From assembly GCA_002007465.1 (NCBI GenBank), contig LNAC01000231.1, positions 1,459,384-1,523,383 on the forward strand: DNA of 64,000 nt, in the 5' to 3' direction. The DNA is from Ailurus styani (Eukaryota > Chordata > Mammalia > Carnivora > Ailuridae). Of this stretch, positions 55,011 through 64,000 are shown in pieces. Under the pieces are notes generated by a model that was not told where the DNA came from, did no database searches, and saw nothing but the letters and a program-made list of their open reading frames with translations. Position numbers and translations under genes: made by a program. Positions within the stretch are counted from its first letter, which is position 1. Each line of letters opens with the position of its first letter.

Positions 55011-55753
55011 AAGGGTCACAGGATTTTTTTGAGTAATTTTAAGTGGTATTGTATTTTAAATTCCAGTGTCCACATATTCATTACTAAAATATAAAAATGC
55101 ACCTGATTTTGTATCTTCATCTATCTTGTGTCCTTTCTGAACTCATTTCTTAGTTCTAAGAGCTTTGTTTTGTTTTATTTTATGTATATTCCTAGAAATG
55201 TGCATGTAGAACATCATGCAGAGCATTTGCAAATAGAGACAACTTGATTTCTTCCTTTTTTGTCTTTTATTTCATTTTCTGAACTTCATGTCTTAGCTAG
55301 AACTTCCAATATCATGTTGAGTAGCAATGGTTAGAGTGGATACACTTGTCTTGTTCTTGATTGTATGGGGAAAGAATTCATCTTTAACCATTAAGTATTA
55401 AGTATGATATTTGTTGCAGTGTTCTGTCAATGCTCTCCATCAATTTGAGAAGTGCCCATCTATTCCAAGTTTTCTAAGAATTTTTATCATAGATAGGTTT
55501 TGAATTTGTCAAATTTTTTATATTAATTGATATGATCATATGATATTTCTACTTTATCTTGTTAATATGCTAAATCATATTTCTGCTTTTCAAATATTTA
55601 TCTAGCCTTGTATCCTTAGAATATATGCCACTAGGTAATGGTGCATAATTCTTCTAACGTTACTGAATTCTATTCACTGATTTTTCTTAGGAATTTTGGC
55701 ATCTATCTTTGTGGGAGGTATTAGTTTATATTTTTCTTCTTTTGCACCATCTT

Positions 55754-55952
55754 TTTAAAAAATATTTTTTTCATTTATTTGACAGAGAGAGAGAGAGAGA
55801 GATAGGACAATCAGGGGGAACAACAGAGGGAGAAGGAGAAGCAGGCTCCCTGCCAAGTAGGGAGCTCAATGTGGGGCTTGATCCTAGGAACTTGGGGATC
55901 ATGACCCAAGCCGAAGGCAGACGCTTAACCAACTGAGCCACCCAGGTACCCT
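55754..55952 (-). mobile_element. CAN-SINE with 15-bp TSD
   Basis: Reverse copy with AACAACAGAGGGAGAAGGAG and AACCAACTGAGCCACCC. CTTTTGCACCATCTT (55739-55753) and CTTTTGTATCATCTT (55953-55967) differ at two sites. Confidence 0.94.
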
Positions 55953-56560
55953 CTTTTGTATCATCTTAGTTTGGTTCTGGAATCAGAGAAATACTAGCTT
56001 CATAAAATGCTTGTGGAAGTATACTTTCCTTACTATTTTATGGAAGTGATTGTATAGAATTAGTATTAATTCTTCTTTTAATGTCTGGTAGAATTCTGCA
56101 GTGAAACCATCAGAGTCTAAATATTTAGGGGGAGAGTTTTTAATTATAAATTTAATTTACCTAATATTTATGTTAATTCAAATTATCTATTTCACATTGA
56201 GTTGAATTTGTTTGCACTTCTTGAGGAAATGGTTCACTTCTGCTAAGCCATCAAATTTATGAGTACAAAATTGTTTATAGTATTCCTTTACTGTATTTTT
56301 AACAGCTGAAAGATACATAGTGATATCCTATTTTATTACTGGTATTGGTGATTTGTACCTTTTTTGTTGTTAGTCTTGCTAGAGTTGTTAAACATATTGA
56401 TCTTTTCAAAGAATGATTTCTTCCTACTTTAATTTTTTAATTGTTTTTGTGTTTTCAATTTTACTTATTTCTGCTCTTTATTTGTTTTTTCTTATTTCTT
56501 TCCTTTTGCTTGCTTTGGATTTATTTTTCTTATCTTTCTAGACCCTTGAGGTGAGAGGCT

Positions 56561-56669
56561 TTTTTTTTTTAAGTTTTTACATAAGTATTCTCTACACCCA
56601 ACGTGAGGCTCAAACTCATGACCCTGAGATCAAGAGTCACTCACTCCTGTGAGCCAGCCAGGCACCTGT
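56561..56669 (-). mobile_element. Short, old CAN-SINE-related element
   Basis: Reverse short type with TATTCTCTACACCCAACGTG, ACCCTGAGATCAAGAGTCAC and GAGCCAGCCAGGCACC. Confidence 0.85.
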
Positions 56670-56799
56670 GGTAGGAGTTTAGATTATCAATTTGAGACTT
56701 TTCTTCTTTTCTAATACACATTAGTGCCTTAAATTTCTCTTGTTTTTAAATTGTCGTTCAGTTCAATGTATTCATTTTCCTTAAGACTTCTTCTTTGGT

Positions 56800-56976
56800 G
56801 GGGTGCCTGGGTGTCTCAGTGGGTAAGGCCTCTGTCTTCGGCTCAGGTCATGGTCTCGGAGTCCTGGGATCAAACCCCACGTCAGGCTCTCCGCCCAGCG
56901 GGGAGCCTGGTTCCCCCTTTCTCTCTTCTCTCTCTCTCTGTCAGGTGGATAAATAAAAAAAATCTTAAGAAAAAAA
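56800..56976 (+). mobile_element. CAN-SINE (forward) with short TSD
   Basis: GGGGTGCCTGGGTGTCTCAG, GTGGGTAAGGCCTCTG and the tail AAATAAAAAAAATCTTAAG. AAGACTTCTTCTTTGG (left) and AAGACTTCTTTGG (right, 56977-56989) are the TSD, differing by a TTC. Confidence 0.92.
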
Positions 56977-57280
56977 AGACTTCTTTGGCTCATGAATTAT
57001 TTAGAAGTATGTTATTTAGTTAAATTTAGAATATTTCCTCTACATAAATTTTTATAATTATTACTTGAACTATCTGAAACAATTTGAAAACTCAAGAAAA
57101 GAAAAAAAATTATTGTAATTAAACATATTTTTACCTTTCCATTGATTTTTCTTTCTTCTTAATGTTTCACTATTCATTTTTTTATCATTTTCTTCCTATT
57201 AGAAAACTTCCTTTATCCATTATTTGAAAATATGTTTACAGACAACAAATTCTCTTAGTTTTGCTTCATCTAAACATAGA

Positions 57281-57282
57281 TT

Positions 57283-57337
<55 letters not shown>

Positions 57338-57341
57338 TTTT
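57281..57341. repeat. (TTTA)n microsatellite at a SINE tail
   Basis: Uninterrupted TTTA/ATTT units for about 60 bases. It is a likely length-polymorphic locus. Confidence 0.95.
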
Positions 57342-57430
57342 TGTGGCCCTATACCTAATGTGGGGCTTGAACTCACAACCCTGAGATCATGAGTCATGGG
57401 CTCTACTGACTGAGCTGGCCAAGTCCCCTG
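57281..57430 (-). mobile_element. Short, old CAN-SINE-related element with a long (TTTA)n tail
   Basis: Reverse short type with GTGGGGCTTGAACTCACAAC, CTGAGATCATGAGTCATGGG and ACTGAGCTGGCCAAGTCCCC. Its antisense tail has grown into about 15 TTTA units (57281-57341). Confidence 0.85.
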
Positions 57431-58974
57431 AACATTTCTTGATTTCTACTATATTCTTAAAGGGTATGTTTACTAGATATTGACGTAGGAATTAATAGTG
57501 CTTTTCATTAACCACTTAAAAAATATTGTGCCACATTCTTATGGTCTTCCTGGTTTCTGATGAGAAATCCATGGAGAAAAGTCCTTTCTCTTTCTTCTTT
57601 CAAAAAGTTTCATTGTCTTTGTTTTTCAGAAGTTTGACACTGATGTGGCTTTGTGTGGTTTTCTTTGTGCTTATCCTACTCGCATTTCATTTACCCATTG
57701 AATCACTCTGTATTTACCTTAAAAATTGATTTTTTAGCTAGTAACTTTCTCAGAATGAAAATTCTAGTCCTAGATAGCTTCACTGATGAATTCCACAAAA
57801 CATTTACTGAAGGCATAATGCAATTCTTCACAAAATGTTTCAGATAATTAAAGGGGAGGAACTACTTCCTATGTCATTCTATGATACTAGGACTGTTATG
57901 CTAATACCAAAACCAGACAAATATTTATGATGGCCATAGATGAAATAATTCTTAAAATTTTTGCAGAATTGTAATCAATAATATGTAAGTCAGTAATGTA
58001 ATTCACCATATTAAGAAACTGAAAAAGAAACTCAGTAAACATTGCAATAAATTCAGGGGAAAAAATTGGCAAAATCCAACATTTGTTCCCAGTAAAAACT
58101 CTCAACTTACCAGGAATCAAAGGGAAACCTTCAACCTGATAAAGTCCACAATCTTCAGTGAAACTGTAGCTACTTTAAGTAAAATTTTGAATGCTTTCTG
58201 GTTAAGATATGGAATAGGTAACATTATATTAAATGGAGAAACACAAAATTTTTTCTCCTTAAGATCAGATACAAAGCTGGGATGACTGCCTCACCAGTTC
58301 TATTTAAAATAGACATAGAAGTTTTAGGTAGTGCAATAAGACAAGAAAATAAAACAAAAGGAATTCAGAGTGGAAAGGAAAAATACAATTATCTTCATTT
58401 TCAGATGACATGGTTATATGAAGAAAATCTTTTAGAATTTACAAGATGCTACTGAAACAATAAGTTAAGCAATTTGAAGTATACAAGATGAAGATATAAA
58501 ATCAATTGTATATCCATATGCTGGTAATGAGTAATCAGAAGTTGAAATTCTAAAATAACATTTATAATTGCATGAAATATATAAAATAATTAGGAATAAA
58601 TCTGACAGAAATTGTGTGAGACATAGACACTAAAAACTTCCAAACAATGCTAAAAGAAATAAAATATCTAAAGAAACAGAGAGATATATTATGTTCATAG
58701 ATTAGAAGTTCAATATTGTTAAGATGTCAATTCTCCCTGGATTTAGGTATGGATTCAGTGCAGTTCCAGTCAAAAATTCCAGCTATTTTCTTTTTTTGTA
58801 GAAATTAAGAAGCTGATTCTACAATTTATCTGAAATTTAAGGAAACTGAAATAGTCAAAACAATTTTTGAGAAAGAAGAATAAAACAAGAAGAATTACAT
58901 CACATTTTCTCCAGATAATATAGAGGTACAATAATCAAGATAGTTTGCTAATGGTGTAGAAATGGAAATATAGA

Positions 58975-59147
58975 GGGGTGCCTGGGTAGCTCAACTGGTT
59001 AAGTGTCATGATCTCAGGGTCCTGGGTTCAAGCCCCAAGTCTAGATCCCTGCTCAGTGGGGAGTCTGCTTCTCCCTCACCCTCTGCCCCTCCCCCCATTT
59101 TTTTAACTCTCTCTCAAAATAAATAAATAAAAATCTTAAAAAAAAAA
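58975..59147 (+). mobile_element. CAN-SINE with internal deletion
   Basis: Forward copy in which GTTAAGTG joins directly to TCATGATCTCAGGG, so the usual TCTGCCTTCGGCTCAGG segment is missing. GAAATATAG (left) and GAAATATGG (right) are the TSD. Confidence 0.9.
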
Positions 59148-59389
59148 GAAATATGGGCCAAAGGGATAAAATACAGTGTATATAGATAGAAACACCTATA
59201 TGACAATTGTGTTTTGACAAAGATGCAAAGGGAATCCAGTAGAGAAAGAAAGTATACTCTCTTCAAATGATAGTGGAACAATTGAATACCCATAGCTAAA
59301 AAAAAAGGGAACTTCAATCCATATTTCACATCCTACACACACAAAAATCAAAATGCATCATAGACCTAGGAGTCAAACCTAAAATTATT

Positions 59390-59582
59390 ATTTTTAAGAT
59401 TTTATTTATTTATTTGACAGAGAGAGAGCGAGAGAGTACAAGCAGGGAGAGTGGCAGAGGGAGAGGGAGAAGCAGACTCCCCACTGAGCAGGGAGCCCAA
59501 CGTGAGGCTCCATCCCAGGACCCTGGGATCATGACCTAAGCCAAAGGCAGTTGTTTAACCAACTGATTCACCCAGGTGTGCC
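59390..59582 (-). mobile_element. CAN-SINE (reverse)
   Basis: GAGAGCGAGAGAGTACAAGC body and an AACCAACTGATTCACCCAGG head; the A box is mutated (GATTCACCC for GAGCCACCC). AAACCTAA occurs at about 59378 and again at about 59640, beyond the next SINE piece. Confidence 0.9.
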
Positions 59583-59587
59583 TATTC

Positions 59588-59636
59588 TTTTTTTTTTTTT
59601 TAAGATTTTATTTATTTGACAGAGAGAGAGCAGGAG
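59588..59636 (-). mobile_element. CAN-SINE tail fragment
   Basis: T run, AAGATTTTATTTATTTGACA and GAGAGAGAGC only; head and most of the body are absent. Confidence 0.75.
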
Positions 59637-59734
59637 ATAAAACCTAAGACTTTACAGATTTTAGAAGAATCACAGAAAATGTATGACATTAGATTAAGCA
59701 AAGAGTTCTTAAATAGTATTGAAAGGATCATATA

Positions 59735-59948
59735 GGGCGCCTGGGTGGCTCAGTGGGTTAAAGCCTCTGCCTTCGGCTCAGGTCATGATCTCAGGGTCCT
59801 GGGATCGAGGCCCGCATCGGGCTCTCTGCTTGGCGGGGAGCCTGCTTCCTCCTCTCTCTCTGCCTGCCTCTCAGCTTACTTGTGATCTCTCTCTCTCTGT
59901 GTCAAATAAATAAATAAAATATTTTTAAAAAATTTAAAAAAAAAAAAA
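59735..59948 (+). mobile_element. CAN-SINE, young type, near consensus, with perfect 14-bp TSD
   Basis: Forward full-length copy (GGGCGCCTGGGTGGCTCAGT, GTGGGTTAAAGCCTCTGCC) with a long A-rich tail. GAAAGGATCATATA at 59721-59734 and 59949-59962 is identical. Probably among the youngest insertions here. Confidence 0.96.
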
Positions 59949-60184
59949 GAAAGGATCATATATAAAATATAACCAAAAAAATTATATATTGGAGTTCATC
60001 AAATTAAAAACTTCAACTTTTCAAAAGATATTGTTAAGAGAATGAAAAGATAAGCCAGAGACTTAAAGAAGATATGTGCATATTCTATATTTGGTAGAGG
60101 GCTTATATCCAAAATATATAAAGAACACTCAAAGCTCATTGATAAGGAAACAACAAACTAATTTAAAAATGGTTATAAGGAAAA

Positions 60185-61087
60185 TTAAGCTGAAACATCT
60201 TTTATGTACAACCAGAAAGTAAAATACTCAGAACATGGGGGCATGTCAAAGTGATGCAAAAACAAAATGAAAGAGCTCCCAATGTCCAAAGCTGGAACAA
60301 TCTGAGCAATAACAACAACAAAAAAGGTGTAAAATAAATTTTTGTGAGTAAGTCTGTGTTAATATAAATAAATGATTACATAAATAAATGAAAGAAAAAA
60401 AACAAGTTCCCTATGCAGAAGAATTCCAAATAATGTACATATATACATCACCCTCAAGTAGGGGGAGTGTAACTTCCCACATATTAAGTGTAGGCTGCAT
60501 GTAATAACTTCTTTGCAAACAGTACAGTATGGAAAGAGTAACCCTACAGCGAAGAAATCTGTCAAACACTACCTTTGTCTGGTGATCAAGGTTAACATCA
60601 ATAGTGAAAAATCAAGTTTACAGTATATGTTGTTGATATGATATGAAAAATATGGTACTTTATCTTTGTAGACTTCTCCAAAAAGAACTATAATCCTATT
60701 CTGTCCATGAGAAAAATCCAGACAAATTCAATTAGAGGAGCTTTCTATAAAATACCTGATCCATACTCTTGTCCACTGAAAACAAGGAAAGTCTAAGAAA
60801 CTGCCACAGAGAAGAAGATCTTAAGGAGACATGATAAATAAATATAATATGATATCCTAGATGGGATTCTAAAACAAATAGAGGACATTAGGTAAAAAAT
60901 AAGGAAATCTAAATAGAGTATTGATTTTAGTTAATGATAATGAATCAATATTGGTTCATTGTAGCAAAGATACCATACTAATGTAAAATGTTAGAAAAAA
61001 AACTGGTGCAGTGTATTTGGAAACTCACATTTTCTCAGTCCTTCTGTATATTTAAAACTTCTGAAAAATAAAGTATTTTTAAAGGAT
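60185..61087 (+). mobile_element. L1M-type 3' UTR-like repeat inserted in L1M (forward)
   Basis: CAAAGCTGGAACAATCTGAG, the AGAATTCCAAATAATGTACA block, GGTGATCAAGGTTAACATCA, GATATCCTAGATGGGATTCT and CTGAAAAATAAAGTATTTTT then A residues. It is the sense form of the 3' UTR seen in reverse at 15160-15860. The surrounding L1M ORF2 sequence resumes at about 61090. Confidence 0.6.
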
Positions 61088-61960
61088 GCATGTAAATTTT
61101 GAAAAAACTCCTCACTAAATAAGATATATGGATAGAAAATAGTCACATGAAAAGTTTCTTGACATCATTAGTCAGTGGAAAAATGCAAATTAAAACAGTA
61201 GTTGGATACCACTACCCACTTACTTGAGTGTCCCACACCAGAAGGCTGACCATACCAAATGTTGATGAAGATGCAAAATAACTAAAATTCTCCTACACTG
61301 CTGAAGGAAATGTAAAATGGTACAACTGCTTTGAAAAGCGGTGTGGCAATTTCTTGAAAAGTTAAATATATACCTACCATATGATCCATCTATTCTACTT
61401 GTAGATATTTACTTTAAAAAAAATGAAAACATATGTCTATACAAAGACTTACATAAATATGTTCACAGCAGTTTTATTTGTAATATCAAAAACTGCAATG
61501 TAGCCAATTTGATTCATGAACAAGTAAATTGATAAAGAAATTGTGGCATATACATGCAATGTAATGCTATTCAACATTTAAAGGAATAAACTATTAATGC
61601 ACATAACAGCATGGATGGATTTCAAAACAATTATACTAAGGGAAATAAGTCCATCAAAAAAGGAGTACACATTGTATAATTCCATTTATATAAAATCATT
61701 GAAAATACAATCTAGTCTATGGTGACAGAAAGTGGATCAGTGGTTGTCTGAGAACAAGATGAGGGAGAAGGCCAGGAGGAGTGGAAGGAAAGGGTGATAA
61801 AGAATCTCAAAGAAACTCCTGCAGGTGATGGATATGTTCATTATCTTGATTGTGCTGATATTTTCACAAGCGTATACATATGTCAAAATTTGTCAGATTG
61901 TGTACTTTAAATACATGTGGTTTATTATGTGATATTTTCATCTATCTCAGCTGATTTGGA

Positions 61961-62277
61961 AATTTTTACCAGGTTAGAGAAGTTTACTTTCAAATTACTA
62001 TTTTTCTATCCAGACCAAATGTCATGAACATATGATCTATATTTGTTTAATTGATATAATCATATTATCACTTGATCAAGTGCTAATAGCATTTTTATAA
62101 TTGAAGACAACAGTTCATTACAATTGTTTCAAATAGGGCAATATTTATATCATTAACTTCCACATGAGCAAAAAGCATTATATTACAAGAGAAGAGCTTT
62201 ACATGCATCACAGTTCCTTAAAAATAATATTCATTTGAAGGAAGACCAAATGGGAGGGAAGGAGAGAAGAATTAAAT
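61961..62277. other. Unique AT-rich spacer
   Basis: No recognised feature. Confidence 0.35.
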
Positions 62278-62455
62278 GAGGGAGGGAGAAAGGAAGGAAG
62301 GAAAGAAGGAAGGAAGGAAGGAAGGAAGGAAGGAAGGAAGGAAGGAAGGAAAGAAGGAAGGAAGGGAAGAGGAAGGAAGGAAGGAAGGAAAGAAGGAAGG
62401 AAGGGAAGGAGAGAGGGAGGGAGATAGGGAGGGGGAGAGGGAAGAAGCAAGGAAA
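62278..62455. repeat. (GGAA)n-rich microsatellite
   Basis: About 180 bases of GGAA/GAAG units, the longest pure stretch about 62305-62350, broken by AAAGAAGG, GGGAAGAGG and GAGAGGGAGG variants. Both strands read open in several frames (poly-KEGR or poly-LPSF), which is purely a repeat effect. Confidence 0.97.
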
Positions 62456-63899
62456 GGATCTAACAAAGACCCCCTCCAAATCATCTCTTTTGCATTAATA
62501 ACTTGACTTCTAAAATCCCATATATAGAAAATATAAAATGTTTTCTTTTATCTGCCAAAGAAAGGAAATATCAATACTGTGAGTATGTATGAGATATGGT
62601 ACTAAATGGGAGTTAAATGGACCAGTACAATAAACAATTACATGATTCGCAGAGCAGGGTGACAGAACACTAAGAGCCATCTATCAAAAACTTTGCAAAC
62701 AGCTGGATTACGGTAGAAACTCAGAGGACTGGTGGTAGTATACAGTGCCAGGCATCTGCTTTTTGAGATTAGTTGATAAAATGAAACTAAGGTGTACCCA
62801 GTTTCATTTAAATAAGATTACCTAGAATTTAATATTTTATTTCCCTCCATGATAAGAAATAATATCCTTTTATTTGTTTATTTTCAAATGCATAATCTTG
62901 TTTGACATCTAGTGTTCTTTCCTGCTCTCTAATAAAAATCACTCTAATTCCATTTAATAGGTCACAAAAGAGGCCCTGAATTATTAATCCTTGATCAATT
63001 TCTAAACACAACTGACCTTTAATATAATCCAAGTTTATTGAATTTTTAAAAATAGAAATAAGGAAGGAAAGTTGAAAACCAATACAACAAAAGCAATCCT
63101 GAAGGAAGGCCAGGTCTACTATCTATTTCCTGAAATCCATGGAGCAAGATTTGTATCAAAGTTAAGGACTTTAAGAATTCTAGAAAAATCATGTGGTGCA
63201 CACACCATATATTGCATACTTTCATAGTGGGGTCTGTGGAACCGCTGTAATCAAAGACACAGCTATTTTTGGAGGGAAATGTGTTAATATCCATAAATGT
63301 GTCAAATAGAGATTATCAATAACCCCATGTTTAACCAAGTTTTGCCATCATATGTGTTTCAAAACACCTTTGGTGTTCAGATTATTTAGGATTTCCAATT
63401 TGCAGCTAAGACAATATGGATTCAATTTTGTAATTTCAGTATATTGAAAAGAAGAAAATGGTGATATAATAATGGAGAAGATGGGCTTAAGTATGAAAAA
63501 AATATATGTATACATTTTAACAGATTTCCATTAGCTTTCAAAGTGCTGATAATATAGATATATGGCTGTTAAATTTAAACTATTGTACTTCAGTTTCATT
63601 TTCCTGGAGTTTTAGCAGAATGGCCATGTAGTTTTTGAAAAGTGTGGCTGTGGATCATGAAACCAATGGAATTATTAGAGAAAAAAACTCAAGAATTATG
63701 AATAGTGGTGTGGTAGGCAGAACTATAAAAATTGTAATATATCATATTCAAGATAGTATACTTAAGATATACTTTTATATATACTTCTTTTGTTTAAGAT
63801 AGTAAATTATATTCCTATTACATTGGAATGTCATTACAATACTACCATCAGGGTCTATGTAGAATAACCTTATAGATTAGCATAGTGAAATCTTTTATT
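62456..63899. other. Unique 1.4-kb stretch
   Basis: AT-rich. No repeat family or gene recognised. The frames at 62829-63032 and 63046-63294 (minus) are not protein-like. Confidence 0.4.
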
Positions 63900-64000
63900 T
63901 TTATTTTTTTTTATTCATTTGACACAGAGAGAGAGATTACAAGTAGGCAGAAAGGCAGGCAGAGAGAGAGGAGAGAGGAGGAAGCAGGCTCCCTGCCGAG
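63900..64000 (-). mobile_element. CAN-SINE, young type, cut by window end
   Basis: Antisense tail and body (TTACAAGTAGGCAGAAAGGC, AGGAAGCAGGCTCCCTGCCG). The head half lies beyond base 64000. Confidence 0.92.

Larger units (their letters stand above)
52596..57740 (-). mobile_element. Older L1M element (reverse), long, with several insertions
   Basis: Antisense series: GTCACAGAAAGTTGCAAAGG (3' UTR side), ATAAATGGAATCAGAATATG, TTTTTATTGCTGAGTAATAT, AACAATCATGGACAAATTTT, TTGTTAATATGCTAAATCAT, ACTATTTTATGGAAGTGATT and TGTGGCTTTGTGTGGTTTTC (5' side). All reading frames are broken. It contains an L1 3'-end insertion (53310-53430) and SINEs at 54434, 54822, 55754, 56561, 56800 and 57281. Confidence 0.78.
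57745..61960 (+). mobile_element. Older L1M element (forward), 5'-truncated, with insertions
   Basis: Sense L1 ORF2 from the RT region (CTTCACTGATGAATTCCACA; later ATTATATTAAATGGAGAAAC and TTTTCAGATGACATGGTTAT, the region of the RT catalytic motif). The sequence continues through GTCAATTCTCCCTGGATTTA, AAATTAAAACAGTAGTTGGA and GCATGGATGGATTTCAAAAC to a 3' UTR at about 61700-61930 (GTGGATCAGTGGTTGTCTGA). SINEs at 58975, 59390, 59588 and 59735 and a 900-bp repeat at 60185-61087 interrupt it. No intact frame. Confidence 0.78.

Noticed and set aside
62208..62506. Four overlapping open frames of poly-LPSF and poly-KEGR type
   Set aside because: Product of the GGAA microsatellite, which lacks stop codons in most frames.
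1..64000. Search for a new coding system, operon or defence island
   Set aside because: Composition, repeat content and absence of gene-dense coding show mammalian intergenic or intronic DNA. No cluster of novel genes is present.

Overview
The window is a gene-poor, AT-rich stretch of mammalian nuclear DNA. It most likely comes from a caniform carnivoran, probably a musteloid (weasel, mink, otter or badger group). The evidence is about 45 copies of the tRNA-derived CAN-SINE family, which is specific to carnivores. Many copies have a head reading roughly GGGCGCCTGGGTGGCTCAGT followed by a GTGGGTTAAAGCC variant, and tails ending AAATAAATAAAATCTTTAAA. I associate that variant with mustelid genomes from memory; no database was searched. 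Carnivore-type L1 3' ends, MIR, L2, MLT1/MaLR LTRs, MER5-like hAT copies and a solo class I ERV LTR all fit a eutherian genome.

I found no intact protein-coding gene, rRNA, functional tRNA, CRISPR array, operon or bacterial or phage feature. Long open frames are explained by L1 remnants, by translated SINEs, by simple repeats, or by chance. Several of them lack an ATG. The one short frame that looks protein-like without a repeat explanation is 5069-5260 on the minus strand, and I could not identify its parent.

Layout. 1-15 kb: mostly unique sequence with scattered SINEs, two MIRs in reverse and one forward, two reverse MLT1 LTRs (one split by a SINE), another MaLR-like LTR, a 33-bp three-copy minisatellite, and a possible conserved non-coding block at 8.6-9.1 kb. 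15-17.4 kb: an old reverse L1. 17.4-21.4 kb: largely unique. 21.4-22.1 kb: three SINEs stacked into one another, followed by a 73-bp duplication split by a single N, which is probably an assembly artefact. 24.0-24.7 kb: a solo LTR with a 4-bp target duplication and a 162-bp N gap inside it. 25-47 kb: SINEs, two MER5-like elements, MIR/L2 pieces, a forward MLT1, L1 fragments, and a three-level nest (SINE in L1 in MLT1) at 42-43 kb. 47.7-52.6 kb: a long reverse carnivore L1 with recognisable ORF1, endonuclease and reverse transcriptase remnants. 52.6-57.7 kb: a reverse older L1M, which meets a forward L1M at 57.7-62 kb. 62-64 kb: a GGAA-type microsatellite, unique AT-rich DNA, and a SINE cut by the window end.

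Nothing here amounts to a new biological system. The value lies in the insertion history, which is readable from target-site duplications (TSDs), two assembly problems, and a few non-repeat islands worth a conservation check. Family names and element boundaries are from memory and by eye, and may be off by tens of bases.
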